DNA of 64,000 nucleotides from Ectocarpus siliculosus. Taxonomy: Eukaryota; Sar; Phaeophyceae; Ectocarpales; Ectocarpaceae. Position 1 is the first letter of the stretch. Every line of letters starts with the position of its first letter. The stretch spans positions 2,741,528 to 2,805,527 of the forward strand of contig FN649737.1 in assembly GCA_000310025.1 (NCBI GenBank). The letters run 5' to 3'. Below, one piece after another: positions 23,701-32,900 of the stretch. A program made the position numbers and the translations under genes. The notes under the pieces are model-generated. The model was not told the DNA's origin. It did not search any database and saw only the letters and a program-made list of their open reading frames with translations.

Positions 23701-24314
23701 GCCGGGACGGAGCACGCCGGGTTCTCACCGGGCCAGGCTCTCACATCACCAAGCGCGAAGCGCCGTGAGGTATTCGGCAAGTCGCATGAAGGGTGCTCTG
23801 CATCCTGCTAAGGGTGTTCGGTATCTTGTGCTTACTTGCTTGCGTACGGATGACAGCTGTGTATGACTTAATCTTTTTTCTGGTGCTTTCACTTCCAGAG
23901 TCTCCAACGGGCGGGGTGTTGTTTGCGTGCAACACGCGTCAAATGTGAATTTATCACTCTGCATGCGTCTACAGCAATACGCTTGTTTTTTTTGTTCCAA
24001 CGTCCCTGCCCCCCCCCGTCCTTTTCTTGCTTAACCTCCCCAAAGTGAAACCGTCACGCGTTAACCATCTCCCCACGCCATCCGTCCCCTTTCTCTCTCT
24101 CCGCGAATAGTCCGAAGACTCGCTCCAAGAGGCCATGGACGGCGTTTTCGAGCATGTCGGGCTCCCCCCTTCGCCGGTGGAGGACAAAGCCCCAAAGAAC
24201 CACAGGGACTATCCCCCGATGGACGAAGGCGTACGCCGGCGGCTGCGAGACTTCTACGCTCCGTACGATGCCGCGCTACGGCAGCTGCTGAGGAGAGACT
24301 CGCTTCCGTGGTAG
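14776..24314 (+). CDS. Fusion protein: Asp/Asn beta-hydroxylase-like 2-oxoglutarate oxygenase plus PAPS-dependent sulfotransferase
   Basis: Eleven exons join without a frame break into 545 codons including the stop: 14776-14886, 15655-15774, 16652-16792, 17991-18149, 18505-18654, 18976-19246, 19851-19935, 20619-20761, 22260-22410, 23202-23301, 24111-24314. Residues about 78-227 form an aspartyl/asparaginyl beta-hydroxylase-type domain. The expected Fe(II) ligands are His157 and Asp159 (IPVHHDTGHW) and His208 (KHAVTN), with Arg218 (NRVHLILD) for 2-oxoglutarate. Residues about 228-544 are a sulfotransferase: the 5'-phosphosulfate loop GGQKCGTT at 268-275, GESTPSYL near 335, the 3'-phosphate motif RDPVKRAYSHY at 367-377, and the C-terminal RLRDFYAPYDAALRQLL region. 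No signal peptide or membrane anchor is evident in the chosen start MMAAMVSAAP. An upstream exon cannot be excluded. Substrate is unknown; sulfated polysaccharide is plausible for a brown alga but is inference. It is divergent from the polyprenol reductase gene, and introns contain SINE-like and other repeats. Confidence 0.87.
15186..15335 (+). repeat. Dispersed repeat, inverted relative of 57481-57597
   Basis: The segment with gagaaatcgagcttcgaaaa and tgatatctatcatacg matches, on the opposite strand, the sequence around 57481-57597 (aatcgggctttgaacatcg, tatgatatcttacg). It lies in intron 1 of the fusion gene. No coding capacity is recognised. Confidence 0.45.
16415..16625 (-). repeat. SINE-like repeat
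   Basis: Shares gattggccatcggtcctgt, ccgtagcctggaccggcgaa and gttgtagggatgcgag with the copies at 13395, 18278 and 23461. It lies directly upstream of exon 3 of the fusion gene. Confidence 0.5.
16797..17280. other. N gap flanked by two copies of the same sequence (probable assembly artefact)
   Basis: The 100-N gap (16994-17093) is flanked by near-duplicate 180-base stretches: 16801-16993 and 17094-17279. Both start tagcgttcgtttgg, pass through caagtagcgca, gaatacaacaatcacacg and gactttcacgct, and end in a C run followed by a T run. The right copy has extra Gs typical of poor reads. The gap probably separates two reads of one place rather than missing sequence. Confidence 0.7.
17262..17690 (-). 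mobile_element. SINE-like element, long form with poly(A) end
   Basis: Read on the minus strand it starts at a G run, has gtactcctaatcttgcatgg, a box matching an RNA polymerase III A-box (tggcctaatcg), a weak B-box-like gggttctcacc about 50 bases on, and ends in about 20 A residues after taccgc. A second full copy is at 34315-34735 and a 3'-truncated one on the plus strand at 23620-23900. It lies in intron 3 of the fusion gene. Confidence 0.6.
17821..17905 (+). repeat. Decayed duplicate of an exon boundary
   Basis: The sequence tttgctgcacaccccc, cttcag, gcctcgcagcccgccctggacgt, gcttgg resembles the acceptor and first 30 bases of exon 4 of the fusion gene (17975-18025, ctcctcag then gcgttgcagccggtcttggac). 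The reading frame fails soon after. It is a partial tandem duplication carrying a decoy splice acceptor. Confidence 0.6.
18278..18470 (-). repeat. SINE-like repeat
   Basis: Contains gattggcgatcggtcctgtg, tcctctcgaggacgcgtggt, gttgtagggatgcgaggcca and an end tacatgagccccc. It is related to the copies at 16415 and 23461. It lies in intron 4 of the fusion gene. Confidence 0.5.
20815..21545 (+). repeat. Unclassified ~0.73-kb dispersed element, inverted partner at 60423-61255
   Basis: In intron 8 of the fusion gene. It runs from tatgtacatataagatttgg to gtagacacccgtcccgaagg, and its reverse complement occurs at 60423-61255 in intron 3 of PiT copy C with small indels. No protein of its own is recognised and no terminal repeats are clear, so the class is unknown. 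Confidence 0.7.
22384..22800 (+). repeat. Tandem duplication (~207 bp) starting inside exon 9
   Basis: A unit beginning in the last bases of exon 9 of the fusion gene (acgaccaaacggctacgg, then the donor) is repeated once: 22384-22590 and 22591-22800. Shared landmarks are gtagtgttgt, gaccaacttgtattt and cggctccccgagcagca. The second copy has a decayed exon end (acgaccctacggaggtcac) followed by a second potential donor gttagt. Confidence 0.65.
23461..23590 (+). repeat. SINE-like repeat, short form
   Basis: Starts in a G run, then gcgtactcgtatgttttgca, ttagcggttagaccattgac and tcctcgagaggacggagc, and ends near cgatggccaatc. It lies in intron 10 of the fusion gene and is followed by the next related copy. 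Confidence 0.55.
23620..23900 (+). mobile_element. SINE-like element, 3'-truncated copy
   Basis: Matches the minus strand of 17262-17690 and 34315-34735 from the head (actcatagtcgtgcatgccg, gttagaccattgacctcgca) to ggtgctttcacttccagag, where the match stops. It lies in intron 10 of the fusion gene. Confidence 0.6.
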
Positions 24315-25261
24315 ACAGTTATCGCGTCGATATTTTTTATTTACTGGAGGTAGATGAAAAACGAGGGTCGTTGTACAGCATGTGGCCTTGGTTTGGTGCC
24401 TTGTTTCAATGGTTCACGATGCACGTGTGCCCTGTCCTGCGTTGGTTCTGGGCGCACTCGTTTTTCACTGCCGTGCAGCGGTAGATTTCAACGGCTCTCA
24501 ATCCCGAGATTCAGCAGGGCCTGTACAAACGGCGTGTATCATCGATCTGCCGTTGTTTCTGTTTGCCGGAACCATATTAATCTCGGAATTGACCCCGTTC
24601 CGAGGGTTTGATTCCGTCGTCACAGCGGAAGCTAGCATCCTATCGCGGTTTCGGGGATGGTTTTGAATGATGTCTTCGTCACGAAACGAAACTGATGAAA
24701 TGCGGCATTCACGCAAGGAAACCCGCGAAACCTCGTGGCTGCAACAGGCCGCCGGTCCGACTCGCTCCAGAGTGAAAAGTCTCGTAGTTTTGAAGAAAAC
24801 GAGGGTATCATTCCTCACGCGCGACCAGGAAAGGGGCTTCTGAACCCGTCTTGGTTAAGGCCTTGGAGGCAACCACCGCGCAGGAGGAAATGAATGTGGA
24901 GCGTGGGTGCGTGAACACGAAGAGAAAGGTGCAGACCCCGCTGCTGTTCTGTCTCGTCACCTCGGTGAAAATGAATGCACACGTCTCCATATAATCTGTG
25001 AATATATTGCTGGAGAAGCCAGGGTCGGAGAAATTCCTTTCGGTTAGGGTCGGATAACGAACAACTGGCAGTCGGCACGCTAGCCGTTGCGACGGACCGT
25101 TTGAAGATGCCCTCTTCGGACAACCGCCGGCAGCCAATCTATTGTATCGATATCTGATATCTCCAGATATCTGGATATTTATCTTCATACTACGCTGCAT
25201 ACTACCATGTCAGTTGAACCAGTATGGACATTGGAAGGTACTGAGTCGGTCTTAACGAAGA
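24315..25261. other. Intergenic region after the fusion gene, no gene seen
   Basis: 3' flank of the fusion gene. It contains only short open frames without motifs. A small nested palindrome (gatatctgatatctccagatatctggatat) lies near 25150-25180. Confidence 0.45.
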
Positions 25262-25854
25262 AAATCGGGATTTGAAAAAAGGTGAAATCATTTAACCGGA
25301 TCCCGATTTGGGTGAACAGCGTCCATAGTTGCGGGACCACGGTCTACTCGCATTCACGGCGCGTGCCCACCTACCCCCATCCACACGAACTCCATCCACC
25401 GCCGAGCACAGAGGAAAGAAAGAACACAAAAAGCCAACCCAAAGGGAGGGTGACTGCGCATCGTTGTTGCACGTGACTGGTCCCGAAAAAAAACGTGTGT
25501 GGGATGTGTTGGTCTGTGGGGCAATCTCTCGTGGGTTGTCTCTCGTGGGTTGTCAATCTCTCGTGGGTTGTCGAACTTCAAATGCACAGACGAATTAGCG
25601 GCTTTCCGTCGGACGAGGGTCAATTCAAAGTGTCACATCGTGTCAGTACCGCACAGAGGCCATGTACGCGTTTGGTGTGTGCTTGTCGGGAGCGATAGCT
25701 CCCCATGTGGTGTGGATACGTCATAACAGTACGTCACAACAGCAATCTGGCAGTTGGCAAGCGCCGGACCTCTCGGGTTGTTCGTGGTGGATTGCAGAGA
25801 TTCGTTACCATTTGGCAGATTTCCCGTTAAGACACACAGGCCATTTCTGTCCGG
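25262..25854 (+). repeat. 593-bp direct repeat, copy 1 (partner 28073-28617)
   Basis: From aaatcgggatttgaaaaaag to ggccatttctgtccgg. It is nearly identical to 28073-28617 apart from two extra ctctcgtgggttgtc units and a 20-base indel near the end. One copy lies upstream of PiT copy B and the other in its intron 3. No recognisable coding content. Confidence 0.85.
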
Positions 25855-26579
25855 ATTTGGGTAGACTAGATCCGACTCTTTTCTTTATCTGACGACCCTC
25901 AAAAGTTCCAAATCTTTCGTGACATCCACATAGCATACGCCTCATCGTCCGAGCGGAGACCGGGATGTTTTTTCATGTGAAGACAGCAACAACAGTTTTC
26001 CGAACAAACTGCTGTTTCAGAGATACTATTCGCGATTCCCCCGACTCGGAGTACGTTGGGAGTACTTTCTCGGGGACGTGGGACAACATTTTTGGTGAAA
26101 ATGACTGATCTGTCGATCCGGCGTACGGCATGAATCCATAGCCTATGGGCCCTACCCGAGGTATGCACAGATACGGCAGCAAGCAGTAGACTAGATAGAT
26201 AGGTAGACAGGAGCTGATCTGTGCTGCTTTTAATCTTCCCATTCCTGTAGCAAAATTCTACACGTAGACTGCTGCGTGCAGCAACCGGTAGCAAATATTT
26301 TCCCCCGGTCGTTCAAGATTCAGATATTATGTACATATTCAGATATTGTCGATGCTGCTGCTGAGAAGCATTGTTGGTGCTCTGCAGATGGGTTCGGCGT
26401 GATGCGGGACCATCTTGTGTGTGCATTCATTCTCAGCAGATATATTGCGCGTTCTCGCCTCATTGTGGTTGTGGTCGCGTGGACTCTCTTTGTGTTGTGT
26501 ATGCCGACTGCCTGTGCATGGTTGGTTGGTGATGTTGGATGTGGGGTTGCCGCGTTTACATGTACCAGGATATATTTTT
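25855..26579. other. Intergenic region upstream of PiT copy B
   Basis: No gene recognised. About 45 bases near 25903-25950 (aagttccaaatctttcgtga onward) recur at 26618-26666 in the 5' flank of PiT B, and the start of that motif recurs at 58490 upstream of PiT C. Confidence 0.4.
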
Positions 26580-26975
26580 GAATCCTGTTCGAAAGGGTCG
26601 TGAAAGGCCGCACGGCGTAAAGTTCCAAATCTTTCGTGACACCCACATAGAATACGCCTCATCGTCCAACACACGCACTCAACACTTCCGGAACCAGAAA
26701 CAATCGTGACCTGAAGGCACCCACACGCCTCTCCTATTGCTCAGGGGTGACAGCTGCAACTAACTGCGAACTCGAAGTCAAAAGAGTGTTCGAGATCATT
26801 CGCAAGGCTCTCTGCCTGCAGACAAGAGCAAAAGGCGAGAAGCTAGCGCCCCTCCCTGCTGTGAAGTGGGTGCTCCGCTGCTTTCTGACACAGAAGGAAA
26901 TAATACCAAATCGCCAATATTTTCGATACTTTCCCAAGGGCGAAATCTTCGGAAAATCCGTGTGCCTCCACCGCG
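26580..26975 (+). promoter_or_regulatory. 5' flank of PiT copy B, conserved with copy C (58440-58839)
   Basis: Shares with the flank of copy C, in the same order, the landmarks gttcgaaagggtcg, gtaaagttccaaatcttt, cctctcctattgctc and gttcgagatcattcgc. The duplicated block therefore includes the promoter/5' UTR. No specific element is identified. Confidence 0.5.
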
Positions 26976-29900
26976 ATGAGCGAAGCTCTTCAGCCGCGAA
27001 TGCTAGCCCCAGAGGCTTCGGATCAATGGCTCTGGATCGTCGTCGTCGGAGCTTTCGGGAGCTTCTTGGCTGCTTTCGGTGCGTTGATTGACGGTCTCGT
27101 AGTAAATGGTATGTCAGAATACTGGACAGCAGTGCACTTCAGAGTATTTTATTGTGCACCCATACAGGTTGCTGCATGATGCATGCGTGGCATGCGGCAG
27201 GACTTCCGAATGGCGCGCTGCCACCTTGCCGAGAAGCATTCGTCGATTCCCGAGAAGGGGTGCAAAGACATGGATGCACGAGGAGACGTTATGGAGAAGA
27301 CGATTTGCACGAGTCATCACAAAGACAATATACCGACACTGCTTTGTAACTAACTGTTGTTGCGTTCCTTGTATTTTCATACACACCTCGTTTTTGTCGT
27401 TGTTTTTACTGGTGCTTTTTCGTTCGCTCCCTCGACCATCCATGTGTGCAGGCATAGGAGCCAACGACGTTGCCAACGCCTTCTCGACTTCCGTGGGAGC
27501 TCGGGCGGTCACTCTAAAGTATGTCCGAACATGGTGCATCTACCACAATTATTTTGTTGTTTCGACCCAAGAGTCATCAGTAGACCGCACAAGCACAGGG
27601 TGGAGTTCAGCGCAATTCAGCGTGCAAGCAAAAAATTATCAGTCTTTTGACACAAAACACAACAAACACAAGATACCACAGGGTACCATGTCATTCAGCC
27701 CCGTAGCCCGCCGACGTTTCGTGCAGGCAAGCGATAGTACTGGCTGGAGTATTTGAGTTCCTGGGCGCGCTACTCTTGGGCGCACCCGTAACCAAGGCCA
27801 TCCGCGAGAACATCGTCAACGTGAGTCTTTCTGCCAAACGGAGTAGATTGACTGATGGATCCATCCGTTGTGTGCATGTGTAGTCGAGACTTATATACTA
27901 GACTGCTGTGGAACACAGAGAGAACGAAAAAGTGGCCCCGTCCGCCCGTGGATGGATATCTCATCATGTGTCCTTACGGTTTGTTTCAAGCGCGTACCAC
28001 AAGCAGTGCAAGCATTGGATGTGTCAATGCCATGCGACATCAACTATGTACAGCCCCGGACGACCCAAAACCAAATCGGGATTTGAAAAAAGGTGAAATC
28101 ATTCAATCGGATCCCGATTTGGGTGAACAGCGTCCATAGTTGCGGGACCACGGTCTACTCGCATGCACGGCGCGTGCCCACCTACCCCCATCCGCACGAA
28201 CTCCATCCACCGCCGAGCGCAGACGAAAGAGAGAAGAGAACAAAAAGCCAACCCAAAGGGAGGGTGACTGCGCATCGTTGTTGCAGGTGACTGGTCCCGA
28301 AAAAAAACGTGTGTGGGATGTGTTGGTCTGTGGGGCAATCTCTCGTGGGTTGTCGAACTTCAAATGCACAGACGAATGGGCGGCTTTCCGTCGGACGAGG
28401 GTCGATTCAAAGTGTCACATCGTGTCAGTATACCGCACAGAGGCCATGTACGCGTTTGGTGTGTGCTTGTCGGAAGCGATAGCTCCCCATGTGGTGTGGC
28501 CACGTCATAACAGTACGTCACAACAGCAATCTGGCAGTTGGCAAGCGCCGGACCTCTCGGATTGTTCGTGGTGGACTGCAGAGATTCGTTGCCATTTGGC
28601 AGGCCATTTCTGTCCGGTATAGGTATACATCAATAATCTAAAATCACATTTGAGCATTAGTCCTATTATTGGAATTCGTTGAATCTTTGACTATTATTAT
28701 TATTTTTTGTTGTTTTTTTTTGGAATTCGTTGAATCTTTAATTCTCTTCGTTTGCGTGTGCAAACTAATGATTGAATCGTTATTTATTGCCGATTAGCCG
28801 CCAGGGCCGCGGCTGATATGAAGTGCCAATGCAGCCAGTCTCGGGTAGCAGATTGGGGTATAGTAATAGCTGCTCAGAAGAGTGCACAACGTCCACCAGT
28901 GTTCGATATTCAACTACATGGTCACGGTTGCACCAACGACAGCCACAATAATAACAATAACCAAGGCGACCGTGATGACCAAAACAACGGCAACAACAAC
29001 GGAAATGACAACGGCAATAACCCTTCCAGTGGCTCTGGCAGCAACGAACGGGTCCTGGCATAATGTCGACGAAATTGGTGATGGTGCATGCCTACTGCGA
29101 TGTATCGCCCGTCGCGTCTTCCATGATCGTAGCATGCGCTCTTCAGTCCGAGGGCAACTCATCGACCAATAACGAACAACCTTCTTCATATAATATGTAC
29201 CCATCCCAGGCCCAGGTCAAAATAATACCTTCTTCCAGAGCATCTCAGCGGGAATAAATTCAGGACACGTTCAAATAGCCGGTCATCCTCAGCAAACCTA
29301 TCAAAGTGCCGCACACTCGTTGATTTCTATTGACTTGCGGACCCCCTCGGGGCCAGTCTATTTGAGTGTACCTTTTTAGGGTAAGTTAACCTGTGACCAC
29401 GGGAATCGACCGCGTCGAGTGTGGGATCAGTACGGACATACGAAGGTACTGGGTAGAGAGAGATCGGAACGGTTTAATGTGAAGACAACAACAACAACAA
29501 CAAAACTACCTTCAACTTATGGCAAACCCAACCACCTACGGAACGGGAATAATAGAGATTGTAGCTGCCCAACAGCAGTTGTACAACATTAACATCAAAA
29601 TTACCCTCCCGCCTCCACCGTCCGATGATACGTGCGATTTATTATACAGCCACCAGCACTATAATACAGCACGCTACGATACAACCCCTAAATTAATTTC
29701 CATTTCCTCTTGCGTTGCCCCCGGGAGGCCATTGTACCTACATCCCGAAGGGGAGCCTTATATATATGTAGATAACGACTCCAACATTCGCGAGACGCTG
29801 AAAGCACACGGGCGGGTGCTACTACCACCTGCCGGCGCCCCTCTAACGATCCCGGTGAAGGCTTGGGTCGATAGGAGTTGTTTGCCGAACGACCTCCGTA

Positions 29901-32900
29901 CCTATATCTATGTTATTCCTTCTTGCGGGCGGAAAGTTATAATGCGCAGAATGGGACGCACTGCGTGTTGGGAGCGGAGCCGCATAACGAACGTGGTCAT
30001 TACTTCTTCAACTACACTCGGTTCATTTGAATGCAACGACAATGCGGGATTATGGCGTCCATTCACCCGACTGACCGCCCTGGAAGGTGGGGCCCCGCAT
30101 AAACCCAATTTCCTTAAGTAGACTTAACTGCAATTATGTCTGAAGCCTGAGACGCAAGAGTTCATTCGCCGACGTGGGCGTGCCACTCTCATGATCACAG
30201 CGCCCCTGTCGCAAGCTCTAGACCCCAAGGGCGGGCCGAGTTACAGCACCGTGAAGTGCGACTAGATCTCCTGCATCCGGGCGCGTCGACGGTAGGGACT
30301 GTCACTTCTTAAAACTTTCAGCTGGTTGGTCAAGATATTGTTGGAAAACGTCAACTCATTCAACCATGACCGACCACCAGCTGCCGACCACAGAGTTAGT
30401 CCCTGCTTTGTCCTGCTCCAAAGATTTTTTCCTCGATGTAAGCTTGCAACAGTAGTTAGTAGGGTTAGCGGTGGAGAGCGGACCCACCTGAATCCATCCG
30501 TAAGAAGTGCAACATTTTCTTTATTTTTCCAACATACACACAAAACACTAACAGCAGTAGGGTCTGCAACACAGAAGTGGTACGCTTTTGTTCGGACCAA
30601 AAAACTCAAAACCGTCACGATACATTATTATTCTGTAACTTTTATGTACAAAAAATTCAACTCAGGATACTGACTGATGATTGTACTGCTACATAATGCG
30701 GACCTGACCCGGCCACCAGTATTTTGTACTAAATAGCGCGCGAGCGAGCGAGCGAGTGTACTACACGCAACCTGGCACTAGCGGGTGATGATGGGGCAGC
30801 CAGTCATGGATGGATACGGTCACTCCGAGGATTAAATGAAAGTACGTGACGTTCAAATACTTTCCTTCGTTATGTCGCAATCAAAGTTGCTGCAAATGTA
30901 AGACCCAGAAAGAAATGCAGCCCACAGCAAAGTTGTTTCAACATTTACTGGAGACCTTTTGAATCATACACCCCGAATGTAAAACTACTCCTGGATGGAG
31001 TATATATTATATATTGTAACAGCAGTTGTTGTTGTTGTTGTTGTCGTTACATTAAAAACCGTTCCGATCTCTCTCTACCCAGTACCTTCGTATGTCCGTA
31101 CCGATCCAACACTCGACGCGGTCGATTCCCGTGGTCACAGGTTAACTTACTTACCCTAAAAAGGTACACTCAAATAGACTGGCCCCGAGGGGTTCCACAA
31201 GTCAAAAGAATACAACGACAGATATCCTGGAGTCCTCCACTCCCTCTGCGCGCCATGCACTCCCTCTGCGCGCCATGCGAGGTATCAACTGAGACTAGGA
31301 GTCACTATCACCGGCCGGAGAGAAAGAGGTACACCCCCTTGGTTCAATCTTGGTACTTCACATCGCAAGCAGAGACAAGGCCATCTGATACAGAAAAAGA
31401 GAGAAAGAGAGAAAAGAGAGAAAAAGAGAAAAATAAAAATAAAAAGGAAGAAGTAATAATATGTAAGGAAAGAGAAAATAAAACGAAAAATTATTATGCA
31501 AGCGCCGGGAAAAATGCAGGCTGCCCTTTGCCTGTAGTACATTTGCCAGCTTCGTGCCCTTGGTATGCTGTGCACAGCCTTCGCACGCACCACCCATATC
31601 CCTCAGCCTGACCCTGAAGGCGAGGGCGCCTGTGGCGCCCGAGCCTGGAGACCTTGTACTACATAATTTCATTCATTATATACCTGGGACTTAATTTTCA
31701 CACATTTTCCTCTCCCTTCCAGCATTATTTACAGAAATAATTTGCCTTGTTACCTACATTTATCTATTTCAGTGTACCTCTATCTATCTACTGTACAGAA
31801 AAAATCCTCTCCCTGCCTCTACTTTTCCTCTCCCGACCTATGTACTACAGAAAAAAAATTGAATGACATGTACATGTCGTTCACGTTGTACGCAGCATCC
31901 CATGCATTGAATCTCTTTGTCATACCACTTTCTTCTCAGAAATTCAGTGTCATCACAATCGAAACGCCGCTTTTCAATGCGGCACGTCACATGGTTACTT
32001 CGCCCGCCTCTCCCCCAACTCTTCATTCGGCCCCTTGGCTGCCGGAACAACTATTCAAACTGCGTATGGATAATAATAAAATACAAGTTACTGGTGTCGT
32101 AATAATACTATCATGGGGGGTGTTTGATGTAATCAATTGGCTTTCTTTAGGTTTGGGGAATGTGTTTGGTTTTTGGGCAGGTAATGTGGAGGCAAGACCA
32201 ATTATTCAGGGCGCAAACGCTGTTCGGACGACGCTCAGCGATTGTGTGCAAATATCACCAAGGCTGCAAGAATTGAACCTAGGGCGGGTCGACGCTCGTA
32301 CAGAGCGCTATCCCCTTGCCCACACACCTACGCTTCGTCATAGATGGTGGTGAAAAAATCCATTCTCAACAGCAAATACAACGAATGGCCCTGCCTGGTG
32401 CCAGGTGTCAGTCAGTGCAGCCCGGCTTCTGTATGATCAGCGGAATCAATCGTGTACGGAGGAACAGTTCTTCTACGAATCCTCTCACACTTGCCACTGC
32501 TCTGGCAAATTTAAGTATTCCATGCAATCTCAAGTAATTAAGCAATTTTCGGTTTTTACGAGACGATATATCTTCGTGCACGAAAAAACATTGCTCAAAC
32601 CAAAGGTGGAGTGCTTCCTGGACAACCCCGGGGTGCTGATGTACGGCATGATGTGCGTCGTCTACACGACCGGGATGTGGCTCCTGCTCGCGTCCTACCT
32701 CGCGCTACCCGTCTCCACCACCCACGCCACAATCGGCGCAATGATCGGAATGACCGTCGTCTACGGGGGTGCGGGGTGCGTTGTGTGGTTCCAGGAGTCC
32801 GACAGCTTTCCGTACGTCAAGGGAGTGGCTGCCATCGCAGTGTCCTGGGTCCTGTCTCCGATCTTCTCGGGAATTGTATCTCTCCTGGTGTTTCTGACGG

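Noticed and set aside
28882-29060. Thr- and Asn-rich frames upstream of the OTU-like motif as a single gene
   Set aside because: The AAC/ACA triplet tract explains them. Only the short OTU-like piece afterwards shows a recognisable motif.
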